Origin: CAYRVF01 sp964427535
Lineage (GTDB): Bacteria > Chloroflexota > Ktedonobacteria > Ktedonobacterales > JADMIN01
Length of the DNA stretch: 27,032 bases
Assembly (NCBI GenBank): GCA_964427535.1
Contig: CAYRVF010000078.1
Coordinates: 1-27,032 of the forward strand
Direction of reading: 5' to 3'
The notes below the pieces were generated by a model, which did not search any database, was not told where the DNA came from, and saw only the letters and a program-made list of their open reading frames with translations. Shown piece by piece: positions 6,353 to 15,205 of the stretch. A program made the position numbers and the translations under genes. Numbering within the stretch: position 1 is the first letter of the stretch; every line of letters begins with the position of its first letter.

Positions 6353-7146
6353 GCGCACCCATCACATCACCGACTCCTCCATCTCCCGTCCCTGGCGAGA
6401 TTCGCGCGAGCAATGCGGCGCCGCTCAGGCGAATCATCCTCGCGCAGACGCGCGCCGAGCTGTTCATGGCGCTGCGGCAGGGCGAGCGCGTGCTCGTCAC
6501 CATCATTTTCCCGACGGTGTTGCTGCTCTTCTTCGTCGGCATCCAATTCGCGCCGATGCCCGGCGTGCGCGCGGTGGACTTCCTGCTGCCGGGGATGCTC
6601 GCGGCGGCAGTCATGGCGACGGGGATGGTCAGCCTGGGCATCGGCACCGCGTACGAGCGCTACTACGGCGTGCTCAAGCGGCTGGGCGCATCGCCGCTGC
6701 CCCGCGCCGGCCTGATCGCCGCGAAGATCCTCTCGGTGCTCGCGCTGGAGGTTGGCCAGGTGGCGCTGCTTGTGCTGCTGGCGACGATCTTCCTCGGCTG
6801 GCACGCGCACGGCTCGTATCTCGCGGCGCTGGGCGTGCTGCTGCTGGGCACGCTGACCTTCGCCGGGTTAGGCATGCTGATGGCGGGCGCGCTGCGGGCC
6901 GAGGCGACACTGGCGGGGGCGAACGCGCTCTTCATCATCTTCCTCTTCATCGGCGGCATGGTCGTCCCGGTCGATCATCTGGGCTTCCTCTCAGGGCTGG
7001 CGAGCATCCTGCCGGGCGCGGCGTTCTCCGATGCGCTGCGCGGAGCGCTCAACGGTCCGGGCGTACCCGCGGGCAGCGTGCTGCTGCTGGCAGTCTGGGG
7101 CGGAGTCATCCTCGCCGCCGCCGCGCTCACCTTCAAGTGGGAGTAG
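6349..7146 (+). CDS. ABC-2 type permease
   Basis: This is the membrane partner of the preceding ATPase. The 265 residues give about six membrane segments. After the short cytoplasmic N-terminus come TM1 (LVTIIFPTVLLLFFVGI), TM2 (LLPGMLAAAVMATGMVSLGIG), an amphipathic YERYYGVLKRLGASPL coupling segment typical of the family, then TM3-TM6 with GGMVVPVD and the closing LLLAVWGGVILAAAALTF. Length and spacing match the DrrB/NatB-like group. Start ATG 6349 overlaps the ATPase stop as ATGA, which indicates translational coupling. The substrate cannot be told from sequence. A palindromic repeat follows the stop codon and may end the transcript. Confidence 0.92.
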   Translation: MSAPITSPTPPSPVPGEIRASNAAPLRRIILAQTRAELFMALRQGERVLVTIIFPTVLLLFFVGIQFAPMPGVRAVDFLLPGMLAAAVMATGMVSLGIGTAYERYYGVLKRLGASPLPRAGLIAAKILSVLALEVGQVALLVLLATIFLGWHAHGSYLAALGVLLLGTLTFAGLGMLMAGALRAEATLAGANALFIIFLFIGGMVVPVDHLGFLSGLASILPGAAFSDALRGALNGPGVPAGSVLLLAVWGGVILAAAALTFKWE

Positions 7147-7164
7147 GGCAGGACCTCCAGGACC

Positions 7165-7198
7165 TCACCCCCAACCCCCTTCCTTCAAAGGAAGGGGC
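7165..7198. repeat. Dispersed GC-rich palindromic repeat, single copy
   Basis: A copy of the intergenic repeat family lies 18 bases after the permease stop. The core is a near-perfect hairpin, CCCCTTCCTT (7176-7185) with AAGGAAGGGG (7188-7197), preceded by TCACCCCCAACCC. It lies between tail-to-tail genes and could act as a bidirectional terminator. Nothing else is seen in 7199-7305. Confidence 0.65.
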
Positions 7199-7305
7199 CG
7201 TGCGGCGAGTGATGTGGTCTGGCGAGTGCCCATATGCCGCGTCAGCCGTGTTGGTGGGGCAAGCCATGCCTCGCCCACACTTCCCCGTGCCACGGACGGT
7301 GGCTA

Positions 7306-8733
7306 TCAGACCGGCATCGGCCTAGTGGGTGGGGCGTCCGTAGCCAGCGCGGCATCCAGCCGGAGCAGCGGCAGCGCCGCGTAGACCGCCAGCGCGGGAA
7401 TCGCGACGAAATAGCCGCCGGTGCTGTGCCAGGCAACGAACAGCGGCAGCAGGCCGAGCAGCAGCCCGAGCGCGGGGAGCCTCGCCGCATGGGTGCGCGC
7501 GAACCAGAGCAGCAGCGCGCAGAGCGTTATGGCTTCGAGCGCGGCATAGACGGTGGACGGCCAGAGCGGCAGGATGCCCGCGCGGGCCAGCTCGACAAGG
7601 CCCACCCCAGAGGGGAAGATGGGCAGCGCCATCGGCAGCAGCAGGCTGCGCGCCCACGCGCCCGGCGACGCCAGCAGAAACGGCAGGTTCGGCACCAGAA
7701 ACGCGCCCGCGAGCACCGCCAGCCGCCCCAGCGCCGCCCGCGCACCGTCCCGCCGCCAGATGCTGACGAGGTAGAACGGGACAAGCGGCCATGCGATCTG
7801 CTTCACCGCGCACGCCAGCCCCAGCAGCGCCGCCGAGCGCTTCGGGTGGTCGAGCGTGCGCCAGGCGAGGAGCGCGGGCAGCAGCGCCACCACGTCGAAC
7901 GACCCGCGCAGCGTGAAGAAGACGAGTCCCGCGTTCGCGAGCAGCAGCAGTGCGACCAGCGACCGCTCGCGCCGGGGCGCGCCCCAGCCCGCCGCCAGCA
8001 CGAACGCTCCGACGAAGACCAGCGACGTCAGCATCGTCGTGGGCAGGCCCGCCCAGACGCTCGGCACGTAGACCAGAAACGCCAGCGCGGGATAGCTGTG
8101 CAGCGAGGCGGGCGCGAACTCCGGACCCCGCATCGCGGGCGTGCGCGCCTCGGCCTTCGCGTCGTTCACCACCTGCTCGGCGAGCGACGGCCCAAAGGGA
8201 CCCGCGTCCGCGTAGCGGCCCAGCCGCAGCGGCGTCGCGCCGACCGTGGGGTAGGTACGGAGCGCGTCCCAGAACTGTCCGTCGGCGGTGTAGGGATTCT
8301 GGCCGCGCAGCACGAGTCCAGCGTTGTAGGCGTTGAAGGCGGCGGCATCGGAGATGTAGATGCGCGGCGATCCGCCCTCTCCCACTTCCGCGACAGTCAC
8401 CCCCACCGTGACGGCGACCGCGAGCGCCAGGCCGAGCGCTACCACACCCGAGAGCACCGCGCGCACACGCCGATGCCCGACCCCGCGCGACTGGACGGTC
8501 CGCGCGGGCAAGAGCAGCGCGCCGATCAGGCAGGCGAAGGCGACGAGAAAGAGTGCCATCGCGAGCAGTTCTCCCGCGAGCGAACCGAAGGCCAGCGTAT
8601 CCGCCGTGGTTGCGGATGCATGGGCGAGCACGCCGGTGGCGAGCAGTAGCAGGCGCGGCGAGAGCGGCCAGCGACGCGTCTGGGTGCCCATCTCTGGCCC
8701 GCTCGTCTCGTGGGCGGTGGATGGTGTCAGCAT
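7306..8733 (-). CDS. GT-C/GT87-like polytopic membrane protein, paralogue 1 of 4
   Basis: This 475-residue membrane protein is probably a glycosyltransferase using a lipid-linked sugar on the outer face of the membrane. It is about half hydrophobic helices. Motifs shared with the three upstream genes are Asp129 in YISDAAAF (candidate first-loop catalytic Asp), GQNPYT (144-149), LHSYPALAFLVYVPSVWAGLP, GLACAVKQIAWPLVPFY and LVPNLPFLLASPGAW. It is the most diverged of the four. ATG 8733 was chosen because GGGAGG lies 6 bases before it and it overlaps the upstream stop (ATGCTGA). It is the last gene of a five-gene minus-strand operon. The sugar and acceptor are unknown; the enzymatic role is inferred from the GT87-like layout. 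Confidence 0.75.
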   Translation of the reverse strand: MLTPSTAHETSGPEMGTQTRRWPLSPRLLLLATGVLAHASATTADTLAFGSLAGELLAMALFLVAFACLIGALLLPARTVQSRGVGHRRVRAVLSGVVALGLALAVAVTVGVTVAEVGEGGSPRIYISDAAAFNAYNAGLVLRGQNPYTADGQFWDALRTYPTVGATPLRLGRYADAGPFGPSLAEQVVNDAKAEARTPAMRGPEFAPASLHSYPALAFLVYVPSVWAGLPTTMLTSLVFVGAFVLAAGWGAPRRERSLVALLLLANAGLVFFTLRGSFDVVALLPALLAWRTLDHPKRSAALLGLACAVKQIAWPLVPFYLVSIWRRDGARAALGRLAVLAGAFLVPNLPFLLASPGAWARSLLLPMALPIFPSGVGLVELARAGILPLWPSTVYAALEAITLCALLLWFARTHAARLPALGLLLGLLPLFVAWHSTGGYFVAIPALAVYAALPLLRLDAALATDAPPTRPMPV

Positions 8734-10193
8734 CCGCCGCCTCCCGTCGTCGTGGTTGCCAGAGGTGGCGTCTCGGCGGGCGCGACGGTCTGATTCGCGG
8801 GCGCGGATGGCCGGTGCGCGGCCCGTGCGGCTGTTGCGGCAGCATAGAGGGCGAAGAGCGGCGCGAACGAAAAATAGTCCGGCAGCGAGCGCCACGCGAA
8901 CCAGAGCGGGACAAGCGCGAGCAGCAGCGCCGCCTCACGCAGGGTGCCATGCCAGCGCACATACGCCCACAGGCAGGCGAGCAGCGCCCCCACTTCGAGC
9001 GCCGTGAAGACGGCTGGCGGCGCGAACGGCAGCACGTGCCCCACAGCGAGCGCGACACCGCCCACACCTGACGGGAACAGTGGCTCGCTCACAGGGAGGA
9101 AGAGGCTCATCCACCAGGCATGCGGGCTGGCCCACAGATACGGCAGATTGGGCACGAGGAACGCCCCTCCCGCGATCGCCGCGCGCCGCAGCGCCTCACG
9201 CCAGCCGGAGGTGCGCCAGGCATCCACCACGAAGAAGGGCACGAAGAACCAGCAGTATTGCTTGTAGGCGCAGCCCAGCCCCAGCAGCACCGCCGAGGCC
9301 CAGCGCCGGTCGCGCCAGTGCCACGCCGCGAGCATGAACAACACGCAGACGATCTCCGTCTCACGATACAGCGAGTAGAGCGGGATGACCGCGATGCTTA
9401 GCGCCGCCAGCGCGACTCGCACGCGCAGCCGGCCGGGCGCGAGCCAGAGGATTGCCGCGAGCAGCAGCACGTACAGCGCCAGATGCAGCACCAGCAGGTT
9501 GGGCACACCCGCCCACACCAACGGCACATACAGCAGAAACGAGAGCGCCGGATAGCTATGCGCCGTCAGCGGATCGAATCCGCCCCGCGCCGAACTGGGC
9601 GAGACGAGATATTGCTGCTCTGTCGCCGTGACCACCGACGTGCGCGGCATGATGTAGCCGCCGCCGAAGACGCCCCGCCTCAGCGGTGTCGCATTGGACA
9701 CCGGATAGCGCCGGAGTGCGTCGGCGAATGCAGTGGTCGCGGTGTAGGGATTCTGGCCCGCCAGCACCAGCTCGGCGTCGATCTGCGCATAGGCGATGGT
9801 ATCGGTGATATACGCCTGCGCGGGCGGTTCGGCGAGCGCCTGCTCAGTCGCTCCGAGCAGTATCTCCAGGCCGAAGAGCGCCGCCAGCGCGATGGCGAGT
9901 GGCGGCACGATCCGCGCTCCTCTCCCGCCTCGTCTGCCAGCCCTCCGTGATGGAGGCCACGTGACTCCCGCGACCAAGAGCAGCAGCGCCAGCAGGCTGC
10001 CCCCCGCGGTCACCAGCGCCGGGACCACCTCGACGCTCGTGGTGCTGCTGAGCACCCGGTAGGTCAGGACGCTGGAGGCGAGCAGCAGCAGGCTGGCGAA
10101 CGCCACAACCGCGCATCGGCCCCAGGTGAGTTCACGACGGTGGGCCGTCGTGGCTGCGACTTTCCGGATAGCGCGCGATTCCTCGTGCGTCAT
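8727..10193 (-). CDS. GT-C/GT87-like polytopic membrane protein, paralogue 2 of 4
   Basis: This 488-residue protein has about ten predicted membrane helices. After two N-terminal helices comes the loop motif YITDTIAY with candidate catalytic Asp131, then GQNPYT (146-151), HSYPALSFLLYVPLVWAGVP (from 212), YRETEIVC, GLGCAYKQYCWFFVPF (Lys311, in the position of the GT87 KxxP lysine), LVPNLPYLWASPHAWW and SEPLFPSGVGG. A disordered Ala/Pro/Thr-rich tail ends in TTTTGGGGC. ATG 10193 has GAGGG about 6 bases upstream and overlaps the preceding stop by four bases (ATGA). It is closest to the next upstream paralogue (KQYCW and VSEPLFP versus MSEPLFP). Transferase activity is an inference. Confidence 0.77.
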   Translation of the reverse strand: MTHEESRAIRKVAATTAHRRELTWGRCAVVAFASLLLLASSVLTYRVLSSTTSVEVVPALVTAGGSLLALLLLVAGVTWPPSRRAGRRGGRGARIVPPLAIALAALFGLEILLGATEQALAEPPAQAYITDTIAYAQIDAELVLAGQNPYTATTAFADALRRYPVSNATPLRRGVFGGGYIMPRTSVVTATEQQYLVSPSSARGGFDPLTAHSYPALSFLLYVPLVWAGVPNLLVLHLALYVLLLAAILWLAPGRLRVRVALAALSIAVIPLYSLYRETEIVCVLFMLAAWHWRDRRWASAVLLGLGCAYKQYCWFFVPFFVVDAWRTSGWREALRRAAIAGGAFLVPNLPYLWASPHAWWMSLFLPVSEPLFPSGVGGVALAVGHVLPFAPPAVFTALEVGALLACLWAYVRWHGTLREAALLLALVPLWFAWRSLPDYFSFAPLFALYAAATAARAAHRPSAPANQTVAPAETPPLATTTTGGGGC

Positions 10194-11683
10194 AGTGCGC
10201 CCTCACTGACGAGTGCCGTTGAGCTGCTTGCCGTTGATGGTGGAGCGTCCGCGCCGTCACCGGTGCTCGTCCGCTCGGTGGACTGCAGCCTGCGCGCATA
10301 GATGCGGTTGGCCGCAGAGAGTGCGAACCAGGGCGCGATGGCGAAGTAGTTGGCAGGCGAGCGGAACGCGAAGAAGAACGGTATTAGGGCCAGCAGCAGC
10401 GCCGCCTCGCCCAGCACCGAATGCCAGCGCGCGAAGGCCCACAGGCAGCCAGCCAGCGCCAGCGCCTCCAGACCGGTGTAGACGACGGGCGCGGCGAACG
10501 GCAGCAGACCACCAATCGCCGGCGCCACGATGCCAATGCCCATCGGGAACAATGGCTCGCTCATAGGGAGGAAGAGGCTCGTCCACCAGGCACGCGGGCT
10601 GGCCAGCAGATACGGCAGGTTGGGCAGCAAAAAGGCCAGCGCCGCGATCACCACGCGCCGCAGCGCCTCGCGCCAGCCACATGTGCGCCAGGCATCCACG
10701 ACGAAGTAGGGCGCGAAGAGCCAGCAATATTGCTTGAACGCGCACCCGAGTCCCCAGAGGAGCGCCGACACCCAGCGCCGGTCGCGCCAGTGCCAGGCAA
10801 GGAGGAGGAAGCCCGCACAGACAATCTCGGTGTCCATCGGCAGCGACTGCCCGACGAGCGACACGGCGGCGCCGAGCACGAGCGCGGTGAACCGGCGCAC
10901 ACCGCGTGGCGCGGTCCGCACCAGCCAGAGGAAGAGGCCGGCATAGACCAGGACATGCAGAATCAGGATATCCGGTACACCCGCCCATACCAGCGGCACG
11001 TAGAGCAGAAACGAGAGCGCCGGATAGCTGTGCAGCGTGCGCGGGTCGAAGCTCCCATCCGGGGCGCCGGGTCGCGCCAGATAGCGCGCCTCCGCCGCAA
11101 GGAGCGCGGCGGGTTGAGGATAGTCATATCCCGTGCCGAAGACGCCCCGGCGCAGCGGAGTCGCGCCCGCGCCCGGAAAGCGCGTCAACGACGCCGCGAA
11201 TCCGCTGTCGGTCGTGTAGGGGTTCTGCCCGTCGAGCACGAGATCGGCATTCACGTGTGTGAACGCGATGACGTCGTTGTAGTAGGCGACCGAGGCAGGC
11301 CTCAGGAGCACGAGCACCAGCAGAGCGGCGAGCACGAGCAGCGTGTCGATCGTCATGACGACAGCGCCGGCTACAACGACCAGGCGCGCTTTCCAGTGGA
11401 TTTGCGGCAGCCAGCGTGGCGGAGCCAGATCGAGCGCCCCTGTGAGCAGGAGTGCCAGCCCGAGCGCTCCCGTGCTACATTCGGTGACTCCGCGAACTGC
11501 CATCCACGACCGGTCCCACGGCAGGGTCGCCACATCGGTCGCGATGCGCAACGCGACGCTGCCGAGCACGATCAGCAGGTAACGTAGCGGGAACTGCCCC
11601 CCAACGAGTCGTGAGCGTCGCGCTGCGTCCTCGCTGTGTCTCGCTGTGGGGCGAGTGGGTGTGGACCGCAAGAGGAGGCTCAT
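10190..11683 (-). CDS. GT-C/GT87-like polytopic membrane protein, paralogue 3 of 4
   Basis: This 497-residue multi-pass membrane protein has the paralogue signature in full: candidate Asp137 in YYNDVIAF, GQNPYT (152-157), FDPRTLHSYPALSFLLYVPL, DTEIVCAGF, GLGCAFKQYCWLFAPYFVVDAWRT (described in parts), LLPNLPYLLASPRAWW and MSEPLFPMGIG. The first 30 residues are basic and cytoplasmic, and the last 35 are a polar Ser/Thr-rich tail. ATG 11683 overlaps the upstream stop (ATGA), with AGAGG 8 bases before it. The high similarity to its neighbours, including the loop motifs, shows origin by tandem duplication. As in the others, the acceptor and sugar cannot be named. Confidence 0.77.
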   Translation of the reverse strand: MSLLLRSTPTRPTARHSEDAARRSRLVGGQFPLRYLLIVLGSVALRIATDVATLPWDRSWMAVRGVTECSTGALGLALLLTGALDLAPPRWLPQIHWKARLVVVAGAVVMTIDTLLVLAALLVLVLLRPASVAYYNDVIAFTHVNADLVLDGQNPYTTDSGFAASLTRFPGAGATPLRRGVFGTGYDYPQPAALLAAEARYLARPGAPDGSFDPRTLHSYPALSFLLYVPLVWAGVPDILILHVLVYAGLFLWLVRTAPRGVRRFTALVLGAAVSLVGQSLPMDTEIVCAGFLLLAWHWRDRRWVSALLWGLGCAFKQYCWLFAPYFVVDAWRTCGWREALRRVVIAALAFLLPNLPYLLASPRAWWTSLFLPMSEPLFPMGIGIVAPAIGGLLPFAAPVVYTGLEALALAGCLWAFARWHSVLGEAALLLALIPFFFAFRSPANYFAIAPWFALSAANRIYARRLQSTERTSTGDGADAPPSTASSSTALVSEGAL

Positions 11684-13161
11684 ATGGAGGCCTCTGCGCC
11701 GAAACCGACACCCGTGGGTGCCACAACTGATCGTGCGCTGTCGTCGTCAGTGTCGCTGTCTGTTCCACGGCGCGCACAATGCACGCGGCTGGCGGCGTAG
11801 AGGGCGAACCACGGCGCGAAGGCGAAATAACTGGGCAGCGAGTGTGTCGCGAACAGCAGCGGCACATAGCCGAGCAGCACGACGGCATCCCCCTGGACGG
11901 TGTGCCAGCGCCATTGCGCCCAGAGCGCGCCGAGGAGCGTGCCAAGCTCAAGCGCGGCGTAGAGGAACGACGGACCGTAGGGCAAGAGATGCGTGATCGA
12001 GAGCGCGACGATGCCAGTCCCCCACGGAAACTGGGGGCCGCTCACCGGCAGCAAGAGGCTGACCCACCAGGCGTGCGCGTTCATGAGCAGGAAAGGCAGG
12101 TTGGGCAGCAGAAAGGCGAGGCTGGCGATGCCTGCTCGGCGCAGCGCCTCGCGCCAGCCATAGCGCAGCAGCGCGTCGAGCAGCAACACGGGCACGAAGA
12201 ACCAGCAGAGCTGCTTGAACGCGCACCCCAGGCCGAGGAGGACGGCGGAGACCCATCGCCGCTCGCGGAGGTGCCAGGCCAGCAGCACAAATGCCGCGCA
12301 CACCACCTCGGTCTCGCTGTAGAGTGACCCGGCAACTGCCAACAGACCCGCCGAGGTCGCCAGCGCGCCCCATCCGCGCAGCCAGATAGGCGCCTGACAG
12401 ACCAGCCAGACGAGCAGCCCGCAAAACAGCACGAGATGCAGGAGCAGAATATTCGGCAGGCCAGCCCACAGGAGCGGAACATACAGTAAGAACGAGAGCG
12501 CCGGATAGCTGTGTAGCGTGCGCGGATCGAACTCACCCGCGGCCGTCTGCGGCGACGTCAAGTATGCGTGCTGCTGCGCCTTAATGCGCGGGATCGACGG
12601 AAGGTCATCCTCGCTGCCAAACGCACCCTGTCGCAGCGGGGCCGCCCCGATGATGGGGTAGTCGATCAGCGCGCGACGGAAGGCGGTGTCCGAAGTATAG
12701 GGGTTGTTTCCAGCGAGGACGAGCCGAGCGTTCACCGCGCTGAACGCGATCACATCCGTGCGGTACGACAGGCTGGGCGGACGGGAGAAGGTCGCGACCG
12801 TCAGCAGGCCGAAGAGGATGAGGAAATCGGCCGCGAGCATCGCCATGACTGCCAGCATCACCTGATGCAGCCGGCGGCGCTCGCGCGCACGCAGGCCAGC
12901 GTAGAAGCGCCGCCAGACCGCTGGAGACTCGCGCCGAAGGCCCGCAAGCAGCAGCAACGCCATGCCCACGAATGCCCCCGCCACCGTGAGCACGCCCAGA
13001 GGCGCGGAGCGATTGGCGCCGACCTGGATCAGCGCGGACCCCTCGCTCGCCAGCGCCAGCAGCATGCCACCCAGCGCGACGGCGAGATACCGCAGCGGAA
13101 CCGCGACCTCGCCATGAAGCGCTCGCCGCAGGAACGTCCACATCGACGTCGACACGGTCAT
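11680..13161 (-). CDS. GT-C/GT87-like polytopic membrane protein, paralogue 4 of 4
   Basis: This 493-residue membrane protein has candidate Asp136 in YRTDVIAF, GNNPYT (151-156, with the first Asn replacing Gln), FDPRTLHSYPALSFLLYVPL, YSETEVVCAAFVLLAW, GLGCAFKQLCWFFVPVLLLDAL (in parts), LLPNLPFLLMNAHAWW and GPQFPWGTG. The frame is open further upstream, but ATG 13161 gives the TGATG stop/start overlap with the preceding gene, and GGAGGGG lies 5 bases before it, so the longer form is rejected. A long cytoplasmic Arg-rich stretch (RARERRRLHQ) separates the early helices. The C-terminal tail is Asp/Ser-rich. Confidence 0.77.
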   Translation of the reverse strand: MTVSTSMWTFLRRALHGEVAVPLRYLAVALGGMLLALASEGSALIQVGANRSAPLGVLTVAGAFVGMALLLLAGLRRESPAVWRRFYAGLRARERRRLHQVMLAVMAMLAADFLILFGLLTVATFSRPPSLSYRTDVIAFSAVNARLVLAGNNPYTSDTAFRRALIDYPIIGAAPLRQGAFGSEDDLPSIPRIKAQQHAYLTSPQTAAGEFDPRTLHSYPALSFLLYVPLLWAGLPNILLLHLVLFCGLLVWLVCQAPIWLRGWGALATSAGLLAVAGSLYSETEVVCAAFVLLAWHLRERRWVSAVLLGLGCAFKQLCWFFVPVLLLDALLRYGWREALRRAGIASLAFLLPNLPFLLMNAHAWWVSLLLPVSGPQFPWGTGIVALSITHLLPYGPSFLYAALELGTLLGALWAQWRWHTVQGDAVVLLGYVPLLFATHSLPSYFAFAPWFALYAASRVHCARRGTDSDTDDDSARSVVAPTGVGFGAEASI

Positions 13162-14552
13162 CACAGCCCCTCCGCCTCGACATCCACATCGGGAGGGCGC
13201 TCGGGCACGACTGACGTGCGCGCCCGCCGCCAGCAGAGACCCACGAGCAGCGCCGCCAGCAGCCCATTCCGCAGGGCCGCGGCGATGGGGAGCGCCGCGT
13301 AGCTGTCCGTGTGCAGCGCGGCGAGGAACAGGCTCTCTGAAGAGGTGAGCGGATAGCACAGCGTCGTCGCGAGACAAATCGCGGCCCAGGCGACAAATGC
13401 GCGCACGCGAGCCAGACCATACTCATAGGCCACCAACGGGCTGGCCCACAGCAGAAATTGCGGACTGAAGACTTTGGTCGCGAGCATCGCAACACACAAC
13501 ATGGCAATTGCCGCCTCGACCAGCGACAGCCTGCCACGCCAGTAGAGCCACAGCGTCACCGCGACGCCGAGGATGCCAAGCGCAGTGCCCAGCGCACTGA
13601 ACACGCTGGCGTGCGCGGTCACCTCGCACATCGAGTTCGTTGCGGGTGAGAAGGCGAACGTGACGCTGCCACCGGGAAGGTGCGCGACGAGATAGCCCAG
13701 GGTCGCGGGCAGCGACTCCGCCTGAATGCAGCGTGTCGCGGCAAACGTCAGTGGCGTGAGCCAGCCCGACGGGGCGATCACCGCCGCCAGCGCCCCTACA
13801 ACACCAACCACGCCGATGAGCGCCAGCGGACCACGCCAGAGGGGAATGGTCTGCCGGCGCCGCCACGTCTCGATCACGAAGATCGGCAGCAGCAGCGCGG
13901 GATACAGCTTGAGCAGGATACCCACCGCCAGCAGGGCATACGCCGTCCTCTGGCGGTTCGCACGGAGGGCGACGAGCGCGAGCACCACACAGACCGCGGG
14001 GATCACATCGAAACGGGCGGCGGCAGTCGCCATGCTGCCGAGCAGAACGTAGAACAGCCAGGCATGGCCGGCCCCCGGCGCGCCCACCCGCGCCAGCAGC
14101 ACGGCGAGCGCCAGCACGAGCGCGATCAGCAGGGCGGCGAAAGCCCACGGATATGCCGCGAGGGGTACCAGCAAGGGCAGCGAGAAGACCAGCAGTGCGA
14201 GCGGACCATACTCATGCGGCAGGATCGCGAACGGGCGAGCCGGAATCGCGCCGAGGAAACTGGTACAGTGTGCGGCATAGGTCGCCGGAATGCCATGCGC
14301 GCCGCCCCAGAACGCCAGCGCGTAGCAGCGATATTCGTTGACATCGGCGATGGCGGCGCCAAAGTTCTTGCTCGCTCCGATGGCGAGCAGGCAGACCGTG
14401 AGTACGGCCAGCGCCACGAGTGGTATGTGCGTCGGCGCGGCAGGGACGGGACGCGGTTCCCCTGTATCTAATCGGGGTGCGCGCTCGTGCCCAGTCGCCG
14501 GTGCGATCATCTGCCCCATCCCCATCTCCCGTCCCGAATGCCCACTCACCAT
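13161..14552 (-). CDS. GT87-family (DUF2029) polytopic glycosyltransferase
   Basis: This is the first gene of the five-gene minus-strand operon and the clearest GT87 member, the family of polyprenyl-phosphate-mannose-using membrane transferases. The protein is 463 residues from this start, with about ten helices. Hallmarks are Asp70 in AIADVNEY (first outer loop, candidate catalytic residue), EYGPLALLVF (114-123), RFDVIPA (180-186) and GILLKLYPALLLP (211-223), plus KVFSPQFLLWASPL near the end. It is related only loosely to the four paralogues downstream. The start is uncertain: ATG 14552 has AGGT close by, ATG 14525 gives 454 residues, and the frame is open to 14735, but the upstream residues look non-coding. 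Confidence 0.83.
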   Translation of the reverse strand: MVSGHSGREMGMGQMIAPATGHERAPRLDTGEPRPVPAAPTHIPLVALAVLTVCLLAIGASKNFGAAIADVNEYRCYALAFWGGAHGIPATYAAHCTSFLGAIPARPFAILPHEYGPLALLVFSLPLLVPLAAYPWAFAALLIALVLALAVLLARVGAPGAGHAWLFYVLLGSMATAAARFDVIPAVCVVLALVALRANRQRTAYALLAVGILLKLYPALLLPIFVIETWRRRQTIPLWRGPLALIGVVGVVGALAAVIAPSGWLTPLTFAATRCIQAESLPATLGYLVAHLPGGSVTFAFSPATNSMCEVTAHASVFSALGTALGILGVAVTLWLYWRGRLSLVEAAIAMLCVAMLATKVFSPQFLLWASPLVAYEYGLARVRAFVAWAAICLATTLCYPLTSSESLFLAALHTDSYAALPIAAALRNGLLAALLVGLCWRRARTSVVPERPPDVDVEAEGL

Positions 14553-15205
14553 GCGACCTGAGCACAGGCACCGCGCGTTCCACCGCCACGACAAACAGCC
14601 CAATCTCAACCACACGTATGCGCTGTGTGCGACTGGAGGCGAGGACACATTCGTACCGCGTACTGAATACAACGTGTGATGCACCCAGGCTATAACCGCG
14701 ACAGCGGCACATGACCGCAGGAGCGAGGTCCACACGCGCCGTGCGCCGCGGCGGAGGAAGACTGCTGGCAGTGTGTCAGCGGGCGCACCGGCCAGGTGCG
14801 GCAGCGAGCGAGAGGGGGTTATAGAGCGCCATATTCCACGTTCTAGAAGATATGGGTGAGGTGAGTGCGACGAAGAAAGCCAGCACGTCTCGGACGCTGC
14901 ACCTTATGCGTTGGGGCGCGCTCAAACACTGGCCCAGCGCTGACCCTCATTACATTCCACATCGTGCGGTGTGGGTCGGTCGTCGTAGTCCTCTCGTGCG
15001 GTACGTCACGAGACCGTGATTGCTGCTCGCCTCAACTGCACGAACTGCTTCTGCCGTGGCACACAGGCTGCCTGTGAAGTCGCTCGGTGCCGTGCCAGAA
15101 CGAGGCGTCGCGACGTGTGGGTACGCCGATGTGCCGACGAGACAGCACAGTGTCCGCTGTGGCGCCACGAACGTGCAGCCGATCTGGGAGTGGGGAGCAG
15201 TGGAG
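14553..15205. other. Divergent intergenic region between two glycosylation operons
   Basis: This 650-base spacer separates the minus-strand GT-C operon from the plus-strand GT2 operon and has no gene I can support. Symmetric sites are visible. CCATAT (14829-14834) and ATATGG (14850-14855) flank the 8-base palindrome TTCTAGAA (14841-14848). An imperfect inverted repeat ATTCGTAC/GTACTGAAT lies at 14649-14668. Either could bind a regulator of both operons. No convincing paired -35/-10 boxes were found. Confidence 0.4.

Noticed and set aside
7234..8649. 471-codon plus-strand frame
   Set aside because: Its Gln/Arg-rich composition is typical of the antisense of a membrane protein gene. The minus-strand GT-C gene here has clear motifs and coupled start codons.
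7322..9067. 581-codon second minus-strand frame over paralogue 1
   Set aside because: Arg/Ala/Gly-rich shadow in another frame of the same strand; it has no hydrophobic helices or motifs.
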